64,000 nucleotides of DNA from Auriscalpium vulgare. Taxonomy: Eukaryota > Basidiomycota > Agaricomycetes > Russulales > Auriscalpiaceae. The DNA is taken from NCBI GenBank assembly GCA_019915015.1, contig JAHBBC010000012.1, positions 992,001 to 1,056,000 of the forward strand, read 5' to 3'. Of the stretch, positions 12,031-23,216 are shown one piece after another (within the stretch, counting starts at the first letter, position 1; each line of letters opens with the position of its first letter). Made by a program: the position numbers and the translations under genes. Under the pieces are notes generated by a model. It worked only from the letters and a program-made list of their open reading frames with translations. It did not search any database and had not been told where the DNA came from.

Positions 12031-12418
12031 ATGGGCAACGTGCGTCTTCATACCCAGTTTTCCCTGCTCCGTCTGACACCTTCTGCGCTCTTCAGGGAGC
12101 GAAGGCGCAGCAGAAGCGCGAGCGCAACGCTGAAAAGAGTGCAGGCAAGGGCGCGAAGAGCCAGAACAAGGTGAATGAGGCCGCCAAAAACATCATCTGC
12201 ATGACCTGCAGGCAGTCTTTCGTGCGTTCTGCTGCCCCTCGTCGAGTTCTAGCATCCGCTGATATCTGTCTTAGCTTTTGACCACCCGCGCTCCGGCGTA
12301 AGCACCTCCAGGTCCTTGTTTGTGTCAGATCACTCACTACTTCCTTAGCCTCGAAGAGCACGCTCAGAACAAGCACTCGAAAACCATGGCAGAATGCTTC
12401 CCGAACGCCCCCCAGTAA
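12031..12418 (+). CDS. SERF/ZNF706-like small zinc-finger protein (4F5 N-terminus)
   Basis: Four exons (12031-12039, 12096-12221, 12275-12297, 12349-12418) give 75 aa in frame. The N-terminus MGNGAKAQQKRERNAEK is the basic 4F5/SERF motif. The C-terminus forms one zinc finger: CMTCRQSF ... LEEHAQNKH. Homologues such as ZNF706 and plant At2g23090-type proteins are small nuclear/cytosolic proteins linked to RNA binding or protein aggregation control; the exact role here is inferred only. The first exon is just three codons, ahead of a 56-nt intron. Confidence 0.9.
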
Positions 12419-12618
12419 CGCCTTAGAGAGACACATACCACCATCCGCATTATTTCTGGGCTTTTCGCATTCGAGCTTCGTGGGGTTCGTGGGGTTTGCG
12501 GCGGCATACCGCATGGCCGAGGACATGACGCTGGGCTTGACACCCCCGCGTTTTAGAGTACGGGAAAGACGTGTGTTTCTGCCCACCGGTAATAGATATC
12601 GCGTCGTGCTTCCAGCAC

Positions 12619-13032
12619 CTAAAAGCCCAACACCCCGCCTGATCCAGCTCCCCCGCCGCCCCCACCTGCATTCGCTCCGACATTCTGCAACCGCTCGCCG
12701 ACCTTCTTGTTGGCTTCGAAAAATTTGGCCACGCAGCGGTCTATGCAGACGCTCTCTCCCTTGGTCAAGTCGCCTTCGGCGTAACGGGTGCTGATACATT
12801 TCGCGTGACATGTCCTGCACTGCGTGTAAGCCTCATGAGATGGAATAAAAAGGGAACACCTGCGAGACGATGCGGTTGAAGATGTCGGTGACCATGTCCA
12901 GTCTGTGCTTGCGGTCAGGACGCGGCCAACACGCGTGGTAGCTGATAGCACGTACTCTTGGATAGCCATTTCTATGCGCTCAGGGTTGACGTTCCCCGAA
13001 GGAGCAGCAGAACCTCTACCGAACATAGACAT
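12619..13032 (-). CDS. TIM10: mitochondrial intermembrane-space chaperone Tim10
   Basis: Small Tim protein that escorts hydrophobic precursors across the intermembrane space with Tim9. Three exons (12956-13032, 12860-12902, 12619-12819) give 106 aa in frame. The twin CX3C signature is present as CHAKC and CIDRC, with [20 protein letters not shown] typical of Tim10 rather than Tim9. [12 protein letters not shown] precedes the first motif. An extra CRT just before CHAKC and a glycine-rich tail are unusual; the CRT depends on the acceptor chosen for intron 2. It shares a short divergent promoter with UTP4. Confidence 0.88.
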   Translation of the reverse strand: MSMFGRGSAAPSGNVNPERIEMAIQEYVLSATTRVGRVLTASTDWTWSPTSSTASSRRCSLFIPSHEAYTQCRTCHAKCISTRYAEGDLTKGESVCIDRCVAKFFEANKKVGERLQNVGANAGGGGGGAGSGGVLGF

Positions 13033-13248
13033 GGTGGGATGCGTTCAGGAGGGAAGGGGCAGCGGGGAGGTGTTGTGACGGTGGTCGGACGGGAGTTACT
13101 ATTAGACACGTGCGGCTCGCCAGGCCGCATTCGGCTTGGAAAAAATGGACGCGTCCCGAGCCGCCGCCGTCAGTCCGCCGTCGCGCTCAGCTCGCTCTAG
13201 GGCTCAAGTACTACTCGCGCTCTCTCCTTGGTCGCTCCAGAGTCACCT
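13033..13248. promoter_or_regulatory. divergent TIM10/UTP4 promoter
   Basis: Only 216 bp separate the two outward-facing start codons, so both promoters must lie here. No TATA box is evident. Confidence 0.5.
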
Positions 13249-16072
13249 ATGGGCGAGACAACAGCTCTTTCTGTCCATCGGTGTCGATTCGTCGACTACT
13301 CTCCATCTGCCATTACCGCTCTCGCATTTCCTCCACTTTCACTGCCCTCAATCAAGGGAAAAAATAAAGCTGCAGATGCAGCAAGACGGTGGCGGGTCGG
13401 ATCGCTTGTTGTCGGGCGCGCTAACGGCAACATCGAGATCTGCGAATGGACGGGCAACCCGCAGGATATAGAGGCCCCGCAGGCATGGGTGGTGAGGAAG
13501 GTGCGAGACTCGGGGCATTTTTTGTGGTGAAGTCTCTGACAGAAATCATCAGACTTTGTCAGGACCTCAACCCTCGACCGTGGACTCCCTCGCCCTGACG
13601 CTCCGCTTTCCAGACGAGCGTTTGGAGGACACCCCGACCATGGCAGACCTCCGTCTGTTCAGCACAGGCGGTGGTAGCGAACTCATGGAGTGGGATGTGG
13701 AGCAGTGTTCTGTCAAGGTAAGTTCGAATCTACTGGGAAGCACCGCGCATGTCTGACATCTTTTCAGAGAACCCTACCTTCCCAAGGCGGATCCATCTGG
13801 TCCATCGCCGCAAACCCCGCGTCGACAATACTGGCTCTAGGATGCGAGGACGGCTCCATCCACCTCGTAACTCTTGAGGACGACTCTCTGCACCACCTCC
13901 GCCGCCTCGATCGCTCCAAGTCACGTATTCTGAGTTTGGCATGGGGCTCTCCGGTCCCTCGACAACCTCGAAAATCCGCCCCTGCGAACAGCGACGACAG
14001 TGATGACGACGACGACGAGTGGTCAGACTCGTGGATCGTGGCAGGGTGCTCCGACAGCAGTCTGAGGAAGTGGGACCTCGGGACGGGCAGGGCGTTGGAC
14101 AGAATGGGGACGGACAAAGTCAGAGGAGAGAGGACGCTGGTGTGGACGGTGGGAGTCCTTGGGTGCGTTTCTGGTGTTGTCTTGGCTTTCTCCCGGAGAA
14201 CCTGAACTACAGCACAGTGACGGCACGATTGTCTCCGGAGACTCGCTCGGCATGGTGAAGTTCTGGGACTCTCGGACATGCACCCAACTGCAGAGCTTCG
14301 ACGCCCATGGTGCCGACGTTCTATGCCTGGCCATCAGCCCAGTCAGTACCTTTCATGCATCCTCCAATGTCAGAATAGTCAACCCCAATTAGGAGGGATC
14401 TACCGTCTACAGCTCTGGGGTCGACCAAAAGACTGTGCAATTCACCACCGTCAGTACTCCATCCTCTGGGTCCGCGTCCATACTCTCCGCGCCAAAACGA
14501 TGGGTTCGTACATCATCAAAACGCATGCACTCTCACGACGTGCGCGCGCTGGCCGTCTGGCCGCCATACACGCCATTACCCTCCTCTCATCGGCGTACAT
14601 TCCCCGTCGACATTGCTCCGATTCTCATCTCCGGCGGGCTCGATATGTCGCTGGTCGCTGCACCAGCCGCGATTGCCCAAAGCACCAAAACGCGCGTAAT
14701 CAACCCCCTTGTCACGAGTGCTGTTGCTACTTTCGAAGATGCGTATCATCGACGAATAGCGTACTCGTCCGGGTCCAACGGCAACACCGGAGTGCATGTG
14801 GCCCGGAAAGCGAGGTTGGTTATGTGCATGCGCGAGACAAGCGTGACAGTGTGGAGGATTTTGCCGATGAAATCAGAGGCTGAGCTTGAGGAGAACCCGC
14901 GTCTGACCCGAAAGGACGACTGGGAGAAGGTCCTCGAGATGGATCTGAATGTGCAGACCAACCTCGTTGCCGGCGCCATTTCTGATGATGGCCGGTGGCT
15001 TGTGATTTCCGATTACCTCCAAACGAAGTTGTTCTTATTGACCAGTGTGAGTTGTTTATCCTCACCAAGAGATCTATGCTGACTTGCAGAGCAGACGGAC
15101 ACGGGCGACATCACGCCGAAGCGAGTACGCGACTTCCCGGACATAGTCTCGTCGCAGCTACCTGATGCACATTCGCCATCGGGTGCATCATCTCTGGCAT
15201 TCACCCCGGACTCGTCCAAGCTTATCCTCGCAATGTACTCGTCCTATGTCGTCATAATCGACCTGGGGAAAGAGTCTGGGCGGCCTGTAGTCCTCCGCCG
15301 TTTTGGCCAGCACCGAATGAAGAACGTCGTGGTCGGCGAGCGTGTAGTCAAGCGTCGCAAGGACAATGGTGACGGCGACGGCGACGTCGACGTCGACATC
15401 GACATGGCCGAGCCCGCAGAAGACACCAGCCTATCCAAGCCTGTCGTCGCATTAGTCACGCGCATCGCCATTAGCCCCGACGGGCAGTGGCTCGCCACCA
15501 CCGACGACCACCGGCGCACGCACGTCTTCAACCTTGACTCCATCCAGCACCACACGGTTCTCCCCACCTTTCCTCAGCCCGTCCACGCGCTCGCGTTCTC
15601 TCCCGCGACGCCGTCGCTCCTCGTGCTCGGCTTCGCGAACAACACGCTCGAGCTGTACGACGTCGAGGCGCGCCAGTTCCCTGCGTGGGCGCGCGCGCTG
15701 TGCGCGTCCCTCCCGCGGCGCCTCACGCACCTGCACGACACGCTCGCCGGCGTCACGCTCGCGCCGCGCGCGGAAGACGGCAGCGCCACCGCGCAGGTCG
15801 CGCTCTTCTGGGGCGCGACGTGGCTGTGCAAGGTGCAGTTCGACGCGCCCGTCGGGTTCGGCGGGTTCAAGCGCCGGCGCGGGCGCCCCGCGGAGGCACA
15901 GGACGAGGGGCGCCCCAAGGCGCAGAACTTTAAGCTGCTCACGCAGTACCGCCAGATCCTGCGCGCGGAGTTTGTGGGCCCCGGCGAGTTGGTGGTGGTG
16001 GAGCGCCCGCTGGTGGATGTACTAGCGAAGATGCCGCCTGCGTTCTTCAAGCCCAAGTATGGGGCGTCGTAG
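13249..16072 (+). CDS. UTP4: U3 small-subunit processome WD40 protein Utp4 (cirhin)
   Basis: Component of the t-UTP subcomplex for 18S rRNA maturation and rDNA transcription in the nucleolus. Six exons: 13249-13500, 13553-13717, 13768-14162, 14218-14341, 14393-15046, 15092-16072. Total 856 aa, exactly in frame; intron 5 could equally be 15045-15089. The N-terminus VHRCRFVDYSPSAITALAF is the Utp4 hallmark. It is followed by WD blades such as SGDSLGMVKFWD and VYSSGVDQKTVQF. An acidic run (DSDDDDDEW) sits near residue 210. The C-terminus ends KMPPAFFKPKYGAS. The last ~540 bp and downstream DNA are duplicated in inverted orientation at 2.9-4.5 kb. Confidence 0.93.
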
Positions 16073-16370
16073 ATGCGTGCTTTCAAAAGTTATGTTGTAG
16101 CTATAATCTAATTCTATCTGCCAGTATCAACTCGTGTGATGGCTGTAGTGTTTACGAGGACTTCGCCAACATCCGAATCAATTTTTCACATGGACTTGAG
16201 ACGTTACCTGCGCAGCTGACCACAGAGCAGCATACGGTATGACTTCTACTTGCCGCAGAACATAGGTCGTCGCAGAGTCGCCGCTCCCACCGCGACGCCC
16301 CCGCATCTCCTCGGACCGGGATAGGTGGGCTCGCCGCCGAAAAGACCGGCAAGCCCATGATGCCTCCTGC
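16073..16370. other. UTP4 downstream DNA, duplicated at 3.84-4.01 kb
   Basis: Blocks such as gttgtagctataatct and ctgtagtgttt recur on the opposite strand near 3930-4005. This shows that the duplication included DNA beyond the UTP4 stop. Confidence 0.7.
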
Positions 16371-16605
16371 GTGGACTCCCAGGCAGACACCGAAGACCTG
16401 GCGTTTGCGTTGTATACTGCAATTGGTCTGTGCACAGCCCCTCGACCTCAACGTGATGTCAGGCTGTCATCACTGCGGAATTTCATGATGATCAGCGCAA
16501 CTACAATTTGGAACGCGCTCATGAAGCAAACTCTCTGGTCGAAGCGGCGTATAATTACCTGTGGAGGCGTCTCCTGGAGGGTGTCCCGGAGTCCGGACTT
16601 GTGAC
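16371..16605 (+). pseudogene. relic B of the MGN repeat family (third repeat only)
   Basis: It encodes EDLAFALYTAIGLCTAPRP, then in another frame AVITAEFHDDQRNYNLERA and SLVEAAYNYLWRRLLE. These are equivalent to FLAQALYLAIGLNTAARP, AEFRDDQRNHNPNRA and SLVEATYNYLHRRILG of the intact protein (repeat 3). It has no start and one frameshift. It lies just after UTP4, where relic A lies after the UTP4 fragment, so A and B are two remnants of one ancestral UTP4-MGN pair. Confidence 0.75.
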
Positions 16606-17113
16606 CTGCCAGTGGATATCCAAGCTTCTGGTGCGTATACGGTGCTATCTGATACATCTAGGCTGACATAGTGCGGTTTCTGAAGATTCTGAAGAAGTGT
16701 TCAGAGTTACTGTTGATGCGTCCTTACACTAGCGTACCCAGTGTACAGTGAGGGCTACTGAGCGATCGAAAATGAGGATATAAATGTCGGAAACTGCACC
16801 TTCCATCGCCATTTGCATGGGTAGGATGTCAACTGAATACATCGCCGAGAAGCTGCTCAAGATCTGGGGAACGACGGCATGTTGAAGGAGGTCTCGACAA
16901 GCTCGTAGCCTCGGACTCCGAGTCTGCGCGTGCTACTTTCACTAGCACGGTCTGCGGGCCGTGTACCCTAACCCTGCTTTAGGTGGGTATCTACATGCCC
17001 TAACCCCGCCTTAAGTCTCTCTAGTCATCGGGTCCGAATATATATATTCCTCCACCTCCTCATTTCCTCTAAATCTTCAGTGACTGACAGCTAGTCATCA
17101 TATATCTTGCTCT
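16606..17113. other. intergenic with duplicated segment and CCCTAAC-type motifs
   Basis: About 22 bases at 16780-16802 (atgtcggaaactgcaccttc and neighbours) recur inverted at about 2922-2944, marking the outer edge of the inverted duplication. Two imperfect copies of a ccctaacccygc motif lie at about 16967 and 16999. A tatatata stretch near 17040 may be the TATA region of the next gene. Confidence 0.55.
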
Positions 17114-18754
17114 ATGGAAGTGGAGACTTGTGCAACACTTCAGCGAGAAGAATGGGAAGTACTAGAGGCGCGTCGATCTTTACTTCATGCGCGACGGCGA
17201 CTAACTCACTGCGGTTCAGTCCATCTTCCCCGACTGCGTATCCAGCGCGTCCGGCAATGGCATGAAGAAATTAGAGATCCCTGTCGAGCTTGGTGATCCG
17301 AGGCCTGTTCTGGTCACCGACGACCTAAGCGCAGCTGCCGCAGGATTTGCCCGTGAACCCGCTCAGCCTCTGTCACTATCGCTGGCTTCACTTCCTCCTG
17401 TACTTCTGGAACTCATCCTGCCGGCGACCTATCCTCTTCACACGGCACCTTTCATTGCATCTATTCACGCAACCAGTTCCTGGGTCTCTCATAGTCTATT
17501 GCAACAGAAGCTGCTGGCGATGTGGCAGCCAGGCGAGACTGTCCTGTACACCTGGGTGGAGTGGATCCGGAGCGCCGAATTTTTAAGTGACATCGACCTC
17601 GTGTCGTCTCAAGAAGGTCGTAACGTTATAACGTGCGTGATCCTTCGAGATTGTTCTTGCCAATCCATTGACACGCCTTAGAATTCCTCATCCAGCGCCG
17701 CACCTACTGTCGCCTTTGTTAGCTGCGCACGACCAGAGGTCGCAATCGTCGAAATTTAATCAAACGTCATACACATGCTCGGTATGCTTTGATGCACGCA
17801 AGGGCTCCAGATGTTTGCAACTGCTATGTGGTCACGTATTCTGTCGAGAATGTCTGGAGGACGGGTGGAAACTATACATCGCCGAAGGAGACGTACAACA
17901 CGTGGGCTGCCTTGACCCGCAGTGCGTGAAGGACGGCCGGGAGGCCAATGAGGAGGAGGTACGGAGAGTGGTTACAGATGAGGAAGTGCGCCGGTGGAAG
18001 TGGCTGCGGGAGAAGCGAATTCTTGACCAAGGTACGAGAGCATTTGCATCGTCTGTATAGGACCTCAACACTTTTTAGACCCAACCATTACCCATTGCCC
18101 CATGGCATTGTGCCAGAAACCAGTGGCGAAGCCACCGGTAGCCGTGGGTAATGAAGAGACAGGTTGGGAACGACTTCGAACATGCGACTCGTGCGGATAC
18201 TCCTTCTGTGCATTCTGCAGGCGCACCTGGTGAGCTCATAGTCTTCCGGATCTTGATTCATAGCAACTACTGACGACACGTGCAGGCACGGGTCTTTGAC
18301 TGACTGCCCCATTCCGGTAGCCGAAAAGTTTGTGCTGCAGTACATGGAGCTTCCCGAAGAGGCGCCCGAGAAAATAGTGCTGGAGAATCGGTACGGGAAG
18401 AAGAACATCGCGCGTCTGGTGGCCAAGTATCGCGAAGACCAAGCGAACCGGTCGTGGCTCGATGAGAGCACGATGGCGTGTCCAAGATGCGGCGTGCACG
18501 TGGAGAAGTCGATGGGATGCAATCACGTACGTCGGGACCCACTCGCGGTGACGTCGGGACTCACTCGTCGGTGGCAGATGACATGCGCAAAGTGCCAACA
18601 ACACTTTTGCTACCGCTGCGGAAGTAAACTGAGCGCGAGCGACCCGTACACGCACTTTTCTGCGGGGGGGCATGGCAACTGCTACGGGCAGCTGTTCGAT
18701 TTCGATCGTGCAGAGGACGAGTGGCAGCCAATGGCGGGGTTCGAGGAGATGTAG
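17114..18754 (+). CDS. RWD-RBR E3 ubiquitin ligase, RNF14/Itt1-like
   Basis: Transfers ubiquitin through a RING-HECT hybrid mechanism. RNF14 relatives act on stalled translation factors and Itt1 affects termination; the role here is inferred. Exons: 17114-17158, 17220-17632, 17682-18031, 18079-18229, 18286-18526, 18578-18754 (458 aa, in frame). The N-terminal RWD domain includes LQREEWE and SIFPDCVS. RING1 begins near residue 185 (CSVCFDARKG, CGHVFCREC). The IBR region has CDSCGYSFCAFCRRTWHG. RING2 is CPRCGVHVEKSMGCNHMTC, with the predicted catalytic Cys398. The first intron is odd: the conserved VLE after REEWE can be kept only by a non-GT donor. Confidence 0.88.
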
Positions 18755-19101
18755 CTGTAGCTAGAGTGTGCAGAATGAAAGGGATGTGGCAATGAGCCGT
18801 GGCTTAGGGGCGTGTGTTGAAAGTCCGCCTCGGATGTAGCTGCGAGGGGCCGGCGCTGTCTTGTCCGCACCGACTCTGCCATATACCATTTTTCGTTTCG
18901 AGACAAATCTGTTTTGGCTTTACTCCTATATTACCCAGCTCTACTCTCTCCTTCCTCTCCTCTCTCTTTCTTTCCCCCATCGTCGTCTTTTTTTTACATC
19001 CTGGCGCAGGAAGTATCCAGTCGTCGATACCATCGTTCCCCAATACCCTCCAACGCCTCCATACCCGCACCCACATCGTCCTGCTTTCTCTCCGGCCCCC
19101 T
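18755..19101. promoter_or_regulatory. CT-rich upstream region of the KH gene
   Basis: Long pyrimidine tracts (about 18930-19000) precede the start at 19102, as in many highly expressed fungal genes. No other gene is seen. Confidence 0.4.
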
Positions 19102-22100
19102 ATGGATATCTACACGACAGCCTTCTCCTACCCCCGTCGCGTCCGACACTCCCCCTCTTCCCTCGAGTTCTCGCCGAGTGCCCATTCAGACCCCTACGCT
19201 CCCTCGCCCTTCCAGCAGTCCCACTCGAACGGCCATCTTGACCCTCACGTGCCACCCTCTCCTAGCGATGCTGAGGCGGTCCAGAAGCTCGCTATGCTCG
19301 CCATGGCTACTCAAGGTTGCCATGTCTCGTATGCCGTAGCCGACCAAGGTACAGGTTGGAATTTCCTGGTGTCGGGGGCGTACCAGCAAGTCATGTTTGC
19401 GCGAGGCATGATCCTGAAGGACTGCCCTATCCAGGTATGCGCCTCTCCTCTATATTAAATCGCATCTTTTCATTTCATTGTCTCCGCCTCTAGAATCGGG
19501 CAGCAATCAGGGTGACACGTTCAGAGGTCCTCGACTTCCCCGCCTCGAAGCCTGCGCTCAAGCCGGACGTGCGTCGCCGTCTCGACGAGATCGCCTCTCA
19601 GACTTTGGCGCACATAGCCGTCGTCAACAGCCCCCTTTCGCTCTCGACGCGGACACCGCCTGACGGCATCAGCAGTAGCGCGGGCTGGACGGGGCTGGAC
19701 ACTGAGCGCGTGTGCGAGCTGGTGATCACTGGCCAGGGGGACGCTGTGGAGATTGCTCGCGTCCGGTTGCTGGTGATGCTGGACGAAATGGTGCGCCCGA
19801 GCTTCTCTACTCTATCGTATCAGCCGTAACATGGACCCCGAAATTAGAGTGGCTTGCACGCCGAGGTGTGCGAGATAGATCAGAAGCTCCAGGCCATCGT
19901 TGCCGGCCGGAAGCGCCATGTCCTCCAAACCATACAAGAGGATACGGCGACGAATATCTACTATCCGTCCCCTCTACAGGGCCTCGTTGGTCCCGACGTG
20001 ACCAATATCGCCGTAGCGCCGGCTGCGCCGGGCGGACCTCCACGTTTGAACAAGAATGTGGTGTGGATCACGGGTGAATTCTTCGGTGTTCAGCGCGCAC
20101 GGGACATGCTCCTCCAGGTATCTTTGGCTAAGGTGCATTTCTCGCGGCGCAATTTTCCGGCAAATCACACTGACCTGGTACCTTCCCTTCATTGTAGAGC
20201 AAAGGCATAATATCGAGGGACACCGCTATCCTGCCTCGGAAACTCGATTGGCTGGTGACTGACCGTGCGGAGGACCTGAAGGTCATAATGAACGATAACG
20301 CAACATTCATCCACTTCCCCCCCATCGGTAGCTCCACGAGCCTAATCACTGTGTACGGCGATCACAGGGTTAATATACAACGTACCATACGCTCCGTGAT
20401 GCAGCTGGTACGTCATTCGACATCACTGCATGAACTCGTTCTGATTGTTTCACAGGCATGCCAATTCTACGTCGCCTCCTTCTGGCTTCTTCCAACGCAG
20501 TTCAACGTCTTGCTGCCTCCGCCTTCACTTAATGCTAGCCAGGTTACGAGCATCATCAAGCAGGTGTCGAACGCCACTGGTGCCGAGATCGTGTTTAAGG
20601 GCATGTGCTTCGAGATGCATGGCCTAGAAATGGAAGTCCGTAGCGCTGTCAACATGATTTTGGATCTTGACATCGTGAAGGTGAGCTTGTGCCATCTCAA
20701 CATCGCTTCACACGCTAACGGCTCGTGCAGGCTTTCCATCACGAGATCCGCTTCCAGATCGAACTGGCGAACGAGCATCGCGAGTTCATCAGTGGCAAAA
20801 AGAACGGCAAGATCAATAAGATCATGCAGACCACGAGTGTCAAGATCAAGTTCGAGACGTTCAATGATCATAATTTCCTAATCGACATCGCTGGCAGCGA
20901 CGCGTCTGTTCTTCAGGGCCTCACCCTTCTGCAAGAAGAGCTACCCGCGGAGATCTCGTTCCACGTTCCTGAATCCTACCACAAGCGCATCATCGGTGTG
21001 GGCGGACGCAGCATACAGCGGATCATGAAGAAGTACGGCGTCTATGTCAAGTTCTCCAACGCTGAGGAGTTTGCCGCGCTGGGTGGATATAACGATAATG
21101 AGGACAACGTCGTGGCGCGTACGCCGGCCAAAAACGCTATTAATCTCGATAATCTAAAGCAGTCTGTAATGGAACTGGTGAATCCCAAGGTTCGTGCCGT
21201 GTCTTCGATGCCTTGCACTCTTGCTGATTTGATCCCCCAGGATAAGGATTATATTCGCGAAACCCTCCCCATCCCCCGTAGATATCACCGCACGCTTTTG
21301 GGAGAGAAGAGTATCTTTATTCACGACATCGAGAACAAGACCAACTCGCGTGTCCGATTCCCCGACAAAGAGACCGCCTCCGATGCAGTCGACATCTTTG
21401 GTCCCGAGAGTCAGATCCAGATTGCCGCCACAATGCTTCTGGTACGTTCTTGCTTGCCGTTTGGATCTTTCTATCGCTGATCCGCAAAACAGGACCATGT
21501 ACCCTTCGAGGCCGACATGGCCGTCCCGCCTCAAGCCGACCTGCCGCTTGTATGCGCTTCGGCTGACTTCAGCGCCTTCGTGGAGCAGATCAAGCACGAT
21601 CTGCAGGTGGTCATCACACCGAACATCAAGCCCGCGGGAAGTGTGTCTGGCACCGAAACACCGTCTGAGTGTTCCTTCAAGTTCCGTTGCCAGCGCAGCA
21701 ACACCGACTTCCTGGTGTCCGCTCGCGAGATGCTCGAGCAGTTCCTGCTCAATCACAACATTCACGTGTATCCCTCTCCCACTGCCCACACACACAAGCG
21801 CGGTGATTCCTTCGCGGAGGCGTTCCCTCACTTCGATAGCAAGGTTTTGTCGACAATGCCGCGGACTCGCGGTCAGTACTGTCACATCTTTCGCACCGTC
21901 GCTTCGGAAACTAATAACCATATACTGCTTTACTACAGGCTCCGCAGATCTTTCGCGGCCAGATCCCATGGTTGATCGGCGCTTACGTCTGGCCAACTCG
22001 TCTCCGGACGTCAAGGCGCTATTCAACAACTCTCCCTCATACATCTATCACCTTGATGAGGCTCAGGAGAGTCTTGATAGCCAGGCCAGCTACGTCCCTG

Positions 22101-22576
22101 CACCGGTTGGCGAGTACTGGAATCCCCAACCGCCAATCGTACGTCCTCGGCGTTTCCTGTCAATGTCGCAATTCCATGACCCGCTGCCGCAGGGATCGGG
22201 GATCCCTTCCCGCACGCGGCAGTACGAGGACAAGCGCGGGTCCGACTCGCTCTTGGACGCGAAGCTCAAGGAGCAGATCTCGAAGCCGCGCTCACTGCAG
22301 AACCGCGCGCAGTCGCTCGACCTGACTGTCTCGCTGTCGCGCATCTCAGAGGGGTCGTCGCGGTACCCGCCCCCGGACTCGCCGACCAACTCTGTCGGGG
22401 ATACGGGGCCGAGCTCGAGCCCGACGTCCGCCACGGGGCCGTCGTTCTCGAACGTATATGGGCATGTGCAACGCCAGTCGATCGGCCCGGGTACGTCCAT
22501 GCGCCGCACGGGGCGCCTCCTCGACGATGAGGCCGTCGACGAAGTGTCCAGAGTGATCTCCAATCTGGGACTATGA
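19102..22576 (+). CDS. large multi-KH-domain RNA-binding protein (Khd4-like)
   Basis: Exons: 19102-19434, 19494-19790, 19848-20117, 20198-20407, 20456-20680, 20731-21441, 21493-21871, 21939-22576 (1,020 aa, in frame). Several KH-like units follow one another. The clearest are FHVPESYHKRIIGVGGRSIQ (GxxG loop GVGG) and LPIPRRYHRTLLGEKSIFIH. Earlier, degenerate units include EFISGKKNGKINKIMQ and VAGRKRHVLQTIQEDT. The long C-terminus is Ser/Pro-rich and probably disordered. The architecture resembles Ustilago Khd4, a post-transcriptional regulator; orthology is inferred. A 51-nt in-frame stretch (21190-21240) looks like an intron that may be optionally spliced. Confidence 0.82.
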
Positions 22577-23216
22577 TACATGGAGCCTTGACCCTGCGCA
22601 AGCCGTCGACGGTGGTTCGCTGTAAAAAAAAGTTGTATCAGGAAGGACCTCGGACTGCATAGCGATCTACGGGTGTCCTGCAATTCTACCTTCCTCATCT
22701 CGTTCATATATTGATTAGTTACATCGCATTTGTTCTCATTTGCTCTCATCTACCGCGCTGTCTCGTGTTTCTCCTCAGCACCCATCATGTACCATATATA
22801 AAGATACTCCTGGCTGGTCATATAACCGGGCGATGCCTGGGCCAGATGATACTACTGTATGCGGTCGGGCTCCTTTTACAAACCCCGACTTTGATCGATC
22901 GACCGCTGCTCCTGCGCCCATGCTTTCTCCTCGAAAACGCATTTTCCAGTTGGCCCCGTCTTCTCGCCATGATGCATGAGCATTGAAGCAGTTCACATAA
23001 CCCACTTTGCTACTCGTCCGCCAGTTGGAAGATGGGGACGTGGGCACCCTTGTGGCAAAGCCAATTACCGTGGCGATCGAGGAACATAGGGGAGGATATT
23101 TTGCCCCCGACGCCGACCAACCCCGTCTTGTATTGTGAAACATCCATCCTCCTTAAATACGTCGACCATGAATCATCCCACCGTCACTGTCTCCGCCATC
23201 CTCCCTGCCGCAGAGA
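22577..23216. other. intergenic, F-box gene upstream region
   Basis: Only short unsupported frames are seen. An alternative start for the next gene at 23168 falls inside this stretch. Confidence 0.5.

Noticed and set aside
13501..14392. frame changes in UTP4 that might look like frameshifts
   Set aside because: Each coincides with a good GT-AG intron and restores conserved WD40 sequence.
21154..22044. 296-codon minus-strand frame
   Set aside because: Complementary to the well-supported KH gene exons.
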